From the NCBI RefSeq assembly GCF_900108335.1, contig NZ_FNVT01000011.1, positions 20,218 through 84,217 on the forward strand: 64,000 nucleotides of DNA, in the 5' to 3' direction. Both the position numbers and the translations under genes were made by a program. Positions within the stretch are counted from its first letter, which is position 1, and each line of letters starts with the position of its first letter. A model generated the notes under the pieces. The model searched no databases and was not told the DNA's origin. It was given only the letters and a program-made list of their open reading frames with translations. The DNA is from Nonomuraea solani. Lineage in GTDB: Bacteria; Actinomycetota; Actinomycetes; Streptosporangiales; Streptosporangiaceae. Positions 35,901 through 43,498 of the stretch are shown here, in pieces.

Positions 35901-37671
35901 GGACGTCGGCACCGACACCGTGGTCGACCGGTTCGACCGGGCGGCCGATCGTGGCCCGGAGCGGGTCGCGCTCGTCGCTCACGGCCAGACCATGACGTTC
36001 GCCCAGCTCAGGGACCGGAGTCGCGCGGTGGCGGGGGTGCTCGCGCAGCGCGGCATCGGCCCCGAGATGACCGTGGGGCTCGCGATCCCGCGCTCTCTCG
36101 ACTCGATCGTGGCGCTGTTCGCGGTGCTGCGGGCCGGCGCCGCGTACGTACCGCTGGAACTGGACCATCCGGACGAGCGGATCGCCGCGATCGTCGCGGA
36201 CGCCCGCCCGGACGTGATCCTCACCGTGAGCACCGTCGCTCCCCGGCTGACGGGCGACCTGATCGAGCTGGACCGGCCTCTCCCCGACGCCGAGCCGTTC
36301 ACGACGTTCGCGCCGGACGACCCGGACCGGCTGCGGCACCCCGCGTACACGATCTACACCTCCGGCTCGACCGGGAAGCCCAAGGGCGTGGTGACCGAGT
36401 ACGCCGGGCTCACCAACATGCTGATCAACCACCAGCGGCGGATCTTCGAGCCGGTGCTGGCGGAGCACGGCCACCGGGTCTTCCGGATCGCGCACACCGT
36501 GTCGTTCGCCTTCGACATGTCGTGGGAGGAGCTCCTGTGGCTCGCCGATGGCCACGAAGTGCACATCTGCGACGAGGAGCTGCGCCGCGACGCGCCCCGG
36601 CTGGTCGAGTACTGCCTGGAGCACGGGATCGACGTCATCAACGTGACCCCCACCTACGCCCAGCAACTGGTGGCCGAGGGCCTGCTCGACGACCCCGCGC
36701 GGCGGCCCCCGCTGGTGCTGCTGGGCGGCGAGGCGGTCACCCCGGCGTTGTGGCGCCGGCTGGCCGAGATGGAGGGGACGGTCGGATACAACCTGTACGG
36801 CCCGACCGAGTACACCATCAACACCCTCGGCGTCGGCACCTTCGAGTGCCTCGACCCGGTGGTGGGCGTGGCGATCGACAACACGGACGTGTACGTGCTG
36901 GACCCCTGGCTGCGGCCGGTGCCCGACGGCGTGCCCGGCGAGCTGTACGTGTCGGGCATCGGCATCGCGCGCGGCTACCTCGGGCAACCGTCCCAGACCG
37001 CGGACCGGTTCGTCGCGTGCCCGTTCGGTGAGCCGGGCGAGCGCATGTACCGGACCGGGGACCTCGTGCTGCGGCGGCCCGACGGAAACCTGGCCTACCT
37101 GGGCCGGACCGACCAGCAGGTCAAGATCCGGGGGCACCGGGTCGAGCTGGGCGAGGTCGAGGCGGCGTTCGGGGCCCATCCGGCGGTGCGGTTCGTGGCC
37201 GCGGTCGCCCAGTCCGATCCGCAGGTCGACGGCGCGTACCGGCTGGCCGCCTACCTCGTCCTGGCAGATTCCGACCTGGCGACGGTCGCCGCGGAGGTGG
37301 GCGCCGGGCTGCCGGACTACCTGCGCCCCACCCACTACGCTCAGGTCGACGCCATCCCGCTGACGGTCAACGGGAAGGCCGACGCCAAGGCGCTGCCGGA
37401 GGCCAAACCGCTGGGCGCGCTGACCACGGCGAGTGAGCGTCGCCCGGCGACCGAGACCGAGACCATGGTGTGCGAGTTCTTCGCCGAGGCGCTGGACCTG
37501 GACGATGACGAGGTGAGCGCGGTGAGCGACTTCACGTCCCTCGGGGGGCATTCCATGCTGGCGGTGCGGCTGATCGGGCTGCTCCGCCGCGAGTACGGTC
37601 CCGTGATCACCATCCGCGACCTGCTCACGCTGCGGACCCCGGAAGCGATCGCCCGGCACCTCGATGGCTGA
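26941..37671 (+). CDS. cchH: Trimodular siderophore NRPS (A-T-E-C-A-T-E-C-A-T), coelichelin type
   Basis: 3576 residues from the ATG at 26941; the frame is open far upstream but that part overlaps the ABC gene. Approximate domains: A1 140-635, T1 (Ser679, GGDS), E1 734-1147 (HHVVIDG), C2 1174-1570 (HHIVADG), A2 1594-2083, T2 (Ser2125), E2 2180-2547 (HHLAIDA), C3 2561-2973, A3 2994-3487, T3 (Ser3538, GGHS). There is no starter C and no thioesterase. Aligning to GrsA I read the codes DINYWGGIGK, DFWNIGMVHK and DMENLGLINK. These are the codes I recall from coelichelin synthetase for N5-formyl-N5-hydroxyornithine, Thr and N5-hydroxyornithine. E domains after modules 1 and 2 imply two D residues. 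The C3 active site reads HLLLWDG, without the second His of HHxxxDG. Coelichelin is a tetrapeptide, so module 1 must act twice. Confidence 0.95.
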   Translation: MREPGTRLVRLSPDRLDGVRRRIGDHRDQTIGAACAIGLAYWATGQSPDSLDLTSGTLFADVLGWAENGGDGVGGWEVGADGRSITVPDGVPLADAQLALDDLADFPDRPIGTIGPSSVAARLATLAEWNDNNVARVRPTIVEMFREQARTRPDAVAIVDERRSLTYREVAGLSNQLAHHLIERGLTTEQVVGISLGRSAEMVIGLLGVLQAECAFVPLDPQWPAGRRAVVIEDARVVLQLNDSGTCDAGEPEAVAVDLGDWRFGSYPTSETAADVPGPALAYVIFTSGSTGRPKGAMIRHEAISERLLWQGKEILGFGTDDASLFKAPLSFDISINEIFLPLVYGGRLVILRPGGERDPHHLLSVIDEQRVTFTYLVSSMLDVLLEIAGDSGRLDSLRHVWCGGEVLTPELYERFRTRLDIPMYHGYGPAETTIGVSHVIYRGAAERLSTSIGKANPNTELYVLDEELRPVPVGVGGELYVGGFLLGRGYVNAPGLTASRFVANPFAGDGSRLYRTGDLARFAPDGSLDFLGRADNQIKIRGMRLEIEDVEIGLAEHPRVRHTCVVAKKNAAGGTYLVGYVIPAAGGEDLRADDVKAWAVERMVEYMVPAHIVVLTEFPLTANGKLDRNALPEPAIETGAFVPPATENERVVCAAVAAVLQVDEVGADQNFFRLGGDSILAISLLSALREAGLHVTATQIFTSGSVGELAAVASRAEASTVDREDVATGPVAGVPIVRWLGETTDAIDGFVQSVVLNTPADLTADTLDGLLAALVGRHDMLRARLVRGERWGFDIPEHGVAGWQESDRPLGECVDLAVGGLDPDNGVMLRAVWRREARQLVLVVHHVVIDGVSWRILMEDLATAWRGGELPPVGTSFRRWTQLLERAASDADPAYFQRPLPGVDGPLGRRALAASDTVERERVRAVAVGPEVTAALLGEVPARFHAGVNDVLLTALAVALARWRRDLGQDQTFAHIELEGHGREGRFVSGFEPDLSRTVGWFTTLFPVVVDPGGDSDLSAALKAVKEDLARVPANGVSYGALRYLAGAEFSASAPQVLFNYLGRFDAGSAGDWQLAGATGQLGERRDPKMRLPRALEFNAIAEPGSTGAYELVTTISWPDGMFADDDITTIGAYYREALTGLAALDEGGHSPSDFGAVSLTQADVDALDGPELLDILPLTPLQEGLYFHSVFDDDSAGSYVEQQILTLEGEVDADRLAAAATRLLTLYPNLAARFVALEDGRVVSVLESGVRAPFTTLERPGITDEEIREYAERDRLAGFDLATGPLMRYTLIGRNVLVQTVHHIVADGWSVPPMLRALLAEYHAPGIGYPQSGFASHVRRLAAIDGDESDRVWREQLAGLPGPSLVAEGHTPSGRFADTSVEPDGDIDAAVRSVGVPLSVAVHSAWAVTLGGILHGRDVVFGSTVSGRDMDVPGIKDLVGLLINTIPVRARWDGTTTARELLTSVREHQSAVLPHQHVSLARTGGSLFDTLVVFDVATDVDGLRRPGDEFVITGLVNEGAPHYPLTLVVERAADGRPRFNLIYDGDLLRERQAQGILRAFAGNLAGLLDRPDDLVPDARRPAPVAPVTLGELFDAAANRDPAATAVTQCGLDGGSRSLTYGELASAKNGLAAALRAAGVRPGERVAVAVPRSLDQVVALVAIVSAGGAYVPLDLAYPDERLEYILADATPSVVLVDRDQRDRFTALTARAGVPARVLVRDDDLPLDTTAPEVGRHDPAYVIYTSGSTGRPKGVVVPHSSVVTLLANTQPDMGFGPDDVWVQFHSYSFDFAVWELWGALAHGGELLVPEYGLTRSPVDFHRLVRERGVTVLNQTPSAFYQFIEADRHAGEPVTSLRRIIFGGEALDLGRLRGWVERYGTGSPELVNMYGITETTVHVTHRVLTDEDFALDVSPIGGPIPGLVTYLLDDRLRPVPPGRVGSIYVAGDQVALGYLGRPGLTASRFVADPFTGGRMYHTGDLARRTIDGELEFVGRADDQVQLKGFRIELGEVESALRELDGVVDVAVTVAGSGDHLVAHVVGEVPGDLAGLLAARLPGHMVPGRVVRVDALPLTVNGKLDRQALQDDAPVPVSDSALAALTGIFAETLTGSDVDGDTDFFRAGGDSIIAITVVNRARALGLPISPRDVFLYRTPRALAEHLGTRTPPAIAPAPRADGPLTPTPIILRQRELGGSLDRFAQARTLVAPEGTGFADAVRAANAVVAAHPALRMRLRVEHGVWTLRTEPAREVTVTRTSVAKDAADRLDPEAGEMIAFSWIDASRTLVITVHHLAIDAVSWLVLLDDLATALRGAALTPPTTSYAEYADALATGSTHVIDDLGHWITTLAAPVLIPEVEGLRETTVEIAPELTDRVTRTAPAALGVGLTELLCGALRAALTHVQPSPTDLAIDLERHGRVPALDHHDYTRTIGWFTAIAPVRLTAHTDPVAAAREVAERQPDERGHVAYGRLRYLNPQTAPLLTARPQVLFNYLGRGSESQALHVTGGDQGSPYAVEVNAWIDAATGTLRATFTLAEGVPDELTEHWRRALERIADASTTAERTAPVTPLQKGLFFQAQLAGSAGHYVAQTYFTFDRRLDTGALAEAMAYVIARHPVVGAGFAGDDDGNPVQVLSTGRRVDVRTIVLSTEAEVEALRVRDRDTGFDPDEPPLIRLTVVRLPGDRDGLLLSYHLLLWDGWSREIVLRDLFDAYEAAVAGKPLDPVPATPSFEDHARALAARDPSPSERFWAEHLTGLPGPTLLAGPSPVLSDELPPVLVHTLSAERSRLLRDAARTHGVTLNAVLTGAFGLLLGAHTGRSEAVFGVTVSGREGEGLSEIVGVLLNTVPMWTRARPDDTVRDYLSGVQAARVAAMEHEHLGLGEIQRAGGHDTLFDNLFVLQNFLDMDAFAAMNARHGITSVLADDSTHYPFTWVVTPGDELTVKLEYRDGDAERARRLLADYLRLLEDVARSTGPVGALRGLGPEPEPAGRTDVGTDTVVDRFDRAADRGPERVALVAHGQTMTFAQLRDRSRAVAGVLAQRGIGPEMTVGLAIPRSLDSIVALFAVLRAGAAYVPLELDHPDERIAAIVADARPDVILTVSTVAPRLTGDLIELDRPLPDAEPFTTFAPDDPDRLRHPAYTIYTSGSTGKPKGVVTEYAGLTNMLINHQRRIFEPVLAEHGHRVFRIAHTVSFAFDMSWEELLWLADGHEVHICDEELRRDAPRLVEYCLEHGIDVINVTPTYAQQLVAEGLLDDPARRPPLVLLGGEAVTPALWRRLAEMEGTVGYNLYGPTEYTINTLGVGTFECLDPVVGVAIDNTDVYVLDPWLRPVPDGVPGELYVSGIGIARGYLGQPSQTADRFVACPFGEPGERMYRTGDLVLRRPDGNLAYLGRTDQQVKIRGHRVELGEVEAAFGAHPAVRFVAAVAQSDPQVDGAYRLAAYLVLADSDLATVAAEVGAGLPDYLRPTHYAQVDAIPLTVNGKADAKALPEAKPLGALTTASERRPATETETMVCEFFAEALDLDDDEVSAVSDFTSLGGHSMLAVRLIGLLRREYGPVITIRDLLTLRTPEAIARHLDG

Positions 37672-39358
37672 CACGCGGAGGACCCGGGAGGGGTCCGGCA
37701 TCCTGCGGACCGCGCTGCGGCGCAACGCGGGCGCGATGGTCGGGGGCACCGTCCTCATGGGCCTGTACCAGGCGGGCGAGACCGCCTTCCCCATCGCGCT
37801 CGGCCTGATCGTCGAACACACGTTGCGGGAGCGCAGCCTCGGCTCCCTCGCCCTGTCGATCGCCGCGCTGGCCGTGATCATCACGACCGTGTCGCTGTCG
37901 TGGCGGTTCGGGATGCGCGTCCTGCAGAAGGCCAACACGACCGAGGCACACCACTGGCGGGTACGAGTCGCCGCCCGCGCGCTCCAGCCGGTGGCCGGCG
38001 ACACCGACCTCAAGTCCGGCGAGGTCCTGACCATCGCCACCGAGGACGCCGACCAGACCGCCGACATCATCGAGGTGGTGCCGCTGCTGATCAGCTCCAC
38101 GGTCGCGGTGCTGATCGCGGCGGTCGCGCTGGGCCTGGCCAACGTCCAGCTCGGCCTGCTGGTGATCGTGGGCAGCATCGCGATCCTGTCGATCCTCAGC
38201 GTCATGTCCAAACGGATCGGCGCGAGCACCCGCGAACAGCAGGCTCGGGTGGCGCGGGCGGGCGCGAAGGTCGCCGACCTGATCAGCGGCCTGCGCCCGC
38301 TGCACGGCTTCGGCGGCAACCACGCGGCGTTCCTGTCCTACCGGAAGGTCAGCACGGAGGCGAAGAGCCAGGCGATCACCGTCGCCAAGGTGAACGGCGC
38401 CTACGCCGGCACCGCCCTGGCCCTCAACGCCATCCTCGCCGCCGCCGTGACCTTGACGGCGGGGTGGCTGGCCTTCAACGGCCGCATCAGCATCGGTGAG
38501 CTCGTCATGGCCGTGGGGCTGGCGCAGTTCATCATGGAACCGCTCCGGCTGTTCTCGGAGATGCCGAAGTACGTGATGATCGCGCGCGCGTCGGCGGACC
38601 GGATGGCGTTGGTGCTGGCGGCGCCGCCGGTGATGGTCCCGGGCTCGGAACGCCCGTCCGCTGGTGGAGACCTCGAAGTCGACAGTGTCCGGTACGGGTC
38701 GCTGCGCGAGCTGAAGTTCCACGTGCCGGCCGGCGAGTTCGTGGCGATCGCCGCCTACCAGCCACGCGCGGCCGCCGACCTCGCGTCGATCCTCGCCGTG
38801 CACGTCCCGCCCGGCTCGCATGAGGGCGTGGTACGGGTCAGCGGGCGGGAGCTGGCCGGCCTGTCGATCGAGGCGGTCCGGGAGCACCTGCTGGTGAACC
38901 CGTACGACGGGGAGATCTTCGCGGGCACCCTCCGGACGAACATCGACCCGGCGGGCACCGGCCGCCTGATCGCCGAGGCGGTCGAGGCGTCCATGCTGAC
39001 CGACGTCGTCGCCCTCCACCGCGAGGGACTCGACTACGCCGTCCGCGACCGCGGCGCCAACCTCTCCGGCGGCCAGCGCCAGCGACTGTCGTTGGCCCGG
39101 GCTCTCGCCTCGGACGCCGACATTCTGGTCCTGCACGACCCGACTACGGCGGTGGACGCGGTCACGGAACAGCTCATCGCGCGCAACATCGCAAAACTAC
39201 GCCGGAACCGGACCACGATCGTGATCACCAGCAGCCCGGCCTTCCTGGACGCCGCCGACCGCGTCCTGGTGCTGGACGGCGGCGTCATCACGGCGGAAGA
39301 CACCCACCGCAACCTCCTCACCACCGACGAGACCTACCGCCTGGCCGTAGCCCGCTAA
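37664..39358 (+). CDS. cchI: ABC exporter half-protein with degenerate Walker A and intact signature
   Basis: 564 residues; the ATG overlaps the NRPS stop by 8 bases, so translation is coupled. The membrane domain fills residues ~25-310. In the ATPase domain the Walker A position reads AAYQPRAAAD (no GxGK[ST]), the signature NLSGGQRQR is intact, Walker B ends LHDPT without the catalytic Glu, and the H-loop His is Ser (IVITSS). It therefore cannot hydrolyse ATP alone but can complete the site of the cchG-like partner. Together they fit a heterodimeric exporter with one working and one dead ATP site, presumably for the new siderophore. Confidence 0.88.
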   Translation: MADTRRTREGSGILRTALRRNAGAMVGGTVLMGLYQAGETAFPIALGLIVEHTLRERSLGSLALSIAALAVIITTVSLSWRFGMRVLQKANTTEAHHWRVRVAARALQPVAGDTDLKSGEVLTIATEDADQTADIIEVVPLLISSTVAVLIAAVALGLANVQLGLLVIVGSIAILSILSVMSKRIGASTREQQARVARAGAKVADLISGLRPLHGFGGNHAAFLSYRKVSTEAKSQAITVAKVNGAYAGTALALNAILAAAVTLTAGWLAFNGRISIGELVMAVGLAQFIMEPLRLFSEMPKYVMIARASADRMALVLAAPPVMVPGSERPSAGGDLEVDSVRYGSLRELKFHVPAGEFVAIAAYQPRAAADLASILAVHVPPGSHEGVVRVSGRELAGLSIEAVREHLLVNPYDGEIFAGTLRTNIDPAGTGRLIAEAVEASMLTDVVALHREGLDYAVRDRGANLSGGQRQRLSLARALASDADILVLHDPTTAVDAVTEQLIARNIAKLRRNRTTIVITSSPAFLDAADRVLVLDGGVITAEDTHRNLLTTDETYRLAVAR

Positions 39359-39438
39359 TCCGTCTCCACACCCTTCACGGCGCCCTCACCCCTTCTATAA
39401 AAGACCCCAGCCGAAGTGTGGTGGGAGGACCTGCTTGC

Positions 39439-42400
39439 CTAGTGGTCGTCACAACAGGCGCTGCGGGCCTTACCCAACTCAGCGGGGTCGTTCCACCAGT
39501 GCCCGGCGGTGCTCGCGTGAACCGGGACGCGGTCCCGGACCCTCCCGGAGGGCGCGGAGGCCACCGGGGCGGGCTGGTCGGTGCTGCCGGCAGACGGGTA
39601 CGGTGCGAGAAGCCCCTCGACGGTGTGATGCCTACCGCCGACGACAACGGCCGTGACCTTCGCCGCATCCTCGATACGGGACAGCGGATCACCATCAACG
39701 ATGGCCAGGTCGGCGTACATCCCCTTACCGATCCTGCCCAACGGCTGACCAAGGTAGGCCCCCGACGTACTGGTCGCGGAGATGAGCGCCTCCAACGGCG
39801 TCAGGCCGTACTTCACCATGGCCCGCAGGTTCATGTGCAGACTGATCCCGAGGTGATCGATCGGCGCGTCGGTGCCGGCGGTGACCACGCCACCACCACG
39901 GATCATGGCCGCGAGCTGCGCAACCTGATTGCTCAGGTTCGTGGTGATCACCCGGACCGCCGCCGGGTCGGCGGTCTGCGCCGTGTTGACCGTTGCCCGA
40001 AGCTGCGCCATCCGCCAGTTCGGGTAGAGCCGGCGAACTCGTTCATCGTTGACCAGCGAAGTGTCGTCCCGGTAGAGGACGGTGGAGTTGAACAGGGTGG
40101 GGGTCCTGGCCATCTTCGACGCGTTGAACATGGAGATGACGTCCGAGTACGCGGAGCCCACATTCGTGACGGTGCGCGAATAGCCGAACCGGCTGGTGGC
40201 GCCGACGTGCTCGGTCTGGTCGCCGCCCATGGCGATCGCCGGGTAGTGGTAGTGCGAGCTGACCGGTTTGCCCTGCCGGTGGGACCAGTCGATGACCTCC
40301 TTGTGCCAGATGACCGGCAGTCTCACATAACACTTCAGCAGGTCGTAATCGAGACTGGCGGCCCGGTCGAGTTCGAGCCGCAGTTGCTCGTGCGAGAACG
40401 TCGGGCGCATGAAGTTGTAGTAGATGCGCGCCCCGTCGATGGCTTCGCCGGTGCCCAGATAACGCGGTGCGAGCCGGGCGCCGGACTGCACCGACTCGCG
40501 CTCCTCGACCATGTGGTACGCGGGCGAGCCGGGCGAGCGCGTCGTGGTGATGCCGAGGGCGAGCCACAGCGGGCCCTGCCGCGATCCGTAGGCGTAGCCC
40601 TGCATCTCGCGGTGGTGGTGGATGTCGATCAGGCCGGGCATGACGAACCTGTCGCGGGCGTCGACCAGGGTGCCGGGCCGTCCGTCCCGGTGGGGTTCGA
40701 CGGCGGCGATGCGCTGACCTCGTACGATGATGTCGACGTCACGGGCGACGGTGGCCGAGACACCGTCCCACATACGCCCGGCATGGACGACGACCTGTTC
40801 GGGGCCACGGTCATTGCGCCAGGTCAGCCGAACCGGAATGGTGCGGGTGGGCCCGCCACCGACGCGTACGCTCTTCAGGCGGCCACCGCTCAGATAAAGA
40901 AGAGTGGCGGAGTCACCGGCCCAGACGGGCGCGTCGGACACCTCGCGGGTGACCTGGCGGGCGCGGCCGGTGGGCCGCCCGGTCCGATCGACCGGCAGGA
41001 CCCACAGCAGCGACTCCATGGCGAAGGCGAGCATCGTGCCGTCCGGCGACCAGACCGGGCCGTCATCACCACGGGTCTGCAGGGACCGGTGCGGCGCGGG
41101 GTCGACGTAAGTGCCGGCGCCGGTGGCCCTGTCGACGAGCAGGATCTTGGACAGACCCTCACGGTAACGTCGGGAGTACGGCACGACCGCGGCCAGCGCG
41201 ATCGTCCTGCCGTCCGGCGACCAGGTCGGCCGTCCCGGTTCGAAGGTGGCGTTGAAAACCTTCTGGAGATCACCGGTGGCGACGTCCAGCACCCACAGAG
41301 CGCCGTCCTGATCCAGGTAGGCGATCTCCGTCCCGTCAGGTGACCACCGAACCGACAGCGCGGCGGAGTCGGTGAGCCGGGTCAACTGCCGGTCGGTGCC
41401 CGTGCCCAGGTCGCGAACCCAGATGTTGAGCGTGCCGGTACGGTCGGTGACGTAGGCCAGTTGCCGCCCGTCCGGGGAGAAATCCGGGTCGGCCTTCCAC
41501 CACCGGTCACGGAACAGCGGTTCCGGATCGCCACCGATGCGCATCGTATAGATGTCGTTGAGCGCACGAAACGCAACGGTGGACCCGTCCGGCGACACGA
41601 CCGGGCTACCGATTCCGACAACGGGGAACGACCCGGGCGCATCGAACACACGCGCGCTTTTCTTGTACTTCGGGGTCGTCGTGGTCAACGCGGCCGTAAA
41701 GCCAACGGTCCCGGCAGACGGGCCACCGGACGCGCTGGCAGACACGCTGGCGAACGCGCCACCGGGCGTGCTGGCGAACGCGCTGGCAGACGTGCTGGCG
41801 AACGCGCTGGCGCCACCGGACGTGCTGGCGGGCGCGCCACCGGACGTGCTAGCGGACGTAGAACCGAGACGGCGGGTCCGGATCCTGCCGGCGGAGGTGT
41901 AGAAGTAACGTCCGCCCGGGACGAACCTGGCCCGGAACGGGAAGACCACTTCACCTGTGACGAGGGTGCCCGCGGTGCTCACCAGGTCGTTCGCGCCTGC
42001 GTGGAAGAGGTGGTAAGCGAGGTCGGTCCCGTTCGGCAGCCAGGACGGCTGGTGGATGACCTGACCCGCGGGAACCGTGACCACGGTGCTGCGCGCGCCG
42101 GTGGCGACATCGAGCACGTCGATCCTGGTGTCAGCGACAACGAACGCGACCTTGGCCCCGTCGGGCGACCAGGCCGGCTCATACTCCTCGCTGGAGGTGT
42201 CCGTCAGAACACGGCTCGCTCCGGTGGCGACATCCAGCAGGTGGATCCCGTAACTGCCACCGGCGTCGGACGAGTAGGCGATGGTACGGCCGTCCGGACT
42301 GTACCGAGGCTCACGGTGATCAAACGGGCCGGTGGTCAGCCGCGTGATCGCAGACCCGTCGGGCCGAATCGTCCACAAGTTGAAGACACCGTCCCGGTAC

Positions 42401-42759
42401 GACTGGAACACGATGGCGGAGCCGTCCGGGGCCCAGTCGGGCTGAGCGATGTCGTACAGATCGCTGGTGAGCCGCCGAGCGGTGCCACCGGAGGCGGAGC
42501 AGACCCAGAGGACACCGAGCAGGTCGAGGGCGAGCCGACGGCCGTCGGGCGAGGGCGCGACAGCAAAGCCGGTCCCGGACGTAACGGAGGTCCTGCCAAC
42601 GCCCGCCGCAACGGCGACCCTGCCGCCCGCCACATCGGCCACCGCTGGGGAGCCCGTGATGGGGGCGGCCGCCACGGCGAACGCGGCACCAGCACCACCC
42701 GCCAGAACCGCCCGGCGGGACAACGATCCGGAATCACGCCTTGACTCAGATCCCTGCAT
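39439..42759 (-). CDS. Tat-exported TolB-propeller amidohydrolase
   Basis: 1106 residues. A twin-arginine signal (SLSRRAVLAGGAGAAFA) is followed by ~630 residues of TolB/WD40-like blades with the repeated WSPDG and YSPDGRTIAY pattern. The C-terminal ~430 residues are an amidohydrolase (VVVHAGRMWDG, metal ligands in LIDIHHHRE, SSHYHYP, TEHVG and GTDAPIDH; ADLAIVDGDPLSRIED). Such proteins are exported metal-dependent hydrolases of unknown substrate. A Ser/Ala/Gly-rich insert of about 50 residues (STSGGAPASTSGG...) breaks one blade, encoded by repetitive DNA near 41710-41865. The C-terminus ends in an odd Cys-Cys-Asp-Asp-His. The promoter (42766-42794) places the transcript start at the ATG. Confidence 0.85.
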   Translation of the reverse strand: MQGSESRRDSGSLSRRAVLAGGAGAAFAVAAAPITGSPAVADVAGGRVAVAAGVGRTSVTSGTGFAVAPSPDGRRLALDLLGVLWVCSASGGTARRLTSDLYDIAQPDWAPDGSAIVFQSYRDGVFNLWTIRPDGSAITRLTTGPFDHREPRYSPDGRTIAYSSDAGGSYGIHLLDVATGASRVLTDTSSEEYEPAWSPDGAKVAFVVADTRIDVLDVATGARSTVVTVPAGQVIHQPSWLPNGTDLAYHLFHAGANDLVSTAGTLVTGEVVFPFRARFVPGGRYFYTSAGRIRTRRLGSTSASTSGGAPASTSGGASAFASTSASAFASTPGGAFASVSASASGGPSAGTVGFTAALTTTTPKYKKSARVFDAPGSFPVVGIGSPVVSPDGSTVAFRALNDIYTMRIGGDPEPLFRDRWWKADPDFSPDGRQLAYVTDRTGTLNIWVRDLGTGTDRQLTRLTDSAALSVRWSPDGTEIAYLDQDGALWVLDVATGDLQKVFNATFEPGRPTWSPDGRTIALAAVVPYSRRYREGLSKILLVDRATGAGTYVDPAPHRSLQTRGDDGPVWSPDGTMLAFAMESLLWVLPVDRTGRPTGRARQVTREVSDAPVWAGDSATLLYLSGGRLKSVRVGGGPTRTIPVRLTWRNDRGPEQVVVHAGRMWDGVSATVARDVDIIVRGQRIAAVEPHRDGRPGTLVDARDRFVMPGLIDIHHHREMQGYAYGSRQGPLWLALGITTTRSPGSPAYHMVEERESVQSGARLAPRYLGTGEAIDGARIYYNFMRPTFSHEQLRLELDRAASLDYDLLKCYVRLPVIWHKEVIDWSHRQGKPVSSHYHYPAIAMGGDQTEHVGATSRFGYSRTVTNVGSAYSDVISMFNASKMARTPTLFNSTVLYRDDTSLVNDERVRRLYPNWRMAQLRATVNTAQTADPAAVRVITTNLSNQVAQLAAMIRGGGVVTAGTDAPIDHLGISLHMNLRAMVKYGLTPLEALISATSTSGAYLGQPLGRIGKGMYADLAIVDGDPLSRIEDAAKVTAVVVGGRHHTVEGLLAPYPSAGSTDQPAPVASAPSGRVRDRVPVHASTAGHWWNDPAELGKARSACCDDH

Positions 42760-42765
42760 ACGCTG

Positions 42766-42794
42766 TACATACGTCGGTCAAGAAGATCGGTCAA
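42766..42794 (-). promoter_or_regulatory. Promoter of the amidohydrolase gene, likely leaderless
   Basis: On the minus strand TTGACC (42794-42789), a 17-base spacer and TATGTA (42771-42766) form a good housekeeping promoter. The start codon begins only 7 bases after the -10 box, so the mRNA should begin at or next to the ATG. Confidence 0.6.
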
Positions 42795-43498
42795 GGGCCC
42801 TCCAAGAAGATCGACCGGCACAAACCGTCCGCGAGGGCGATAACGAAGCCGAAGCAAACGACCACCACCACGACACGGACCCGGTCGGCGCACAGCAGCA
42901 CCTCAACACCAACGGCACGGGGCCCAGTCGGTACACAGCAGCACCGTGGCACCGCGACCCTGCACGCGCCCGACAACACCATCCGCGATACAGCCGACCG
43001 GCTGGTCAACGCCGTCCGATGCCCTGGCGGCCGGTGCCCTGCACCAGACGAAGCTGGGCGGGCACCTGAACGACGACGAACATCGTCCACAATGTACGTT
43101 TCATGGCCCAGCGGCGGGCCTGGCCGAAGCACTCTCGTATCACCGCCGGTCAGAGGCGAAGTGAGTCACGGGTACCGCTTCCTGCGACGGGCGGCCCTGG
43201 TTGCGACAGCGGGCGAACCTATACCGTCCGATCGGACACGTCAGAGCACGGAATCCGCCCGATCGGCACCATACTTCGCTCGCACCAGAGCGGAACGCGA
43301 CCGGGCCGGGCGCGCCACGCGTACCCCGGTCCAGAAACCCGAACCCGCCCGAGCCCAACCCGGGAACCCCGGCCCAACGCGACCTCGACCCGGGAAACCC
43401 GACCCAGCCAGCACAACCCTCGATCCGAGGAACCCGAACCCACCGCAACCTCGATCCGGGAACCCGAACCCACCGAAGTCCCGCCTCTGGAGCCCGAC
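42795..43498. other. 700-base intergenic interval with CCCGAACCC-type repeats
   Basis: No supportable gene between the divergent amidohydrolase and dehydrogenase genes. From about 43320 to 43490 it is dominated by degenerate repeats of a CTCGAYCCGGGAACCCGAACC-like unit in several variants. Open frames across it have Pro/Arg-rich, non-natural composition. The dehydrogenase promoter must lie here. Confidence 0.5.
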
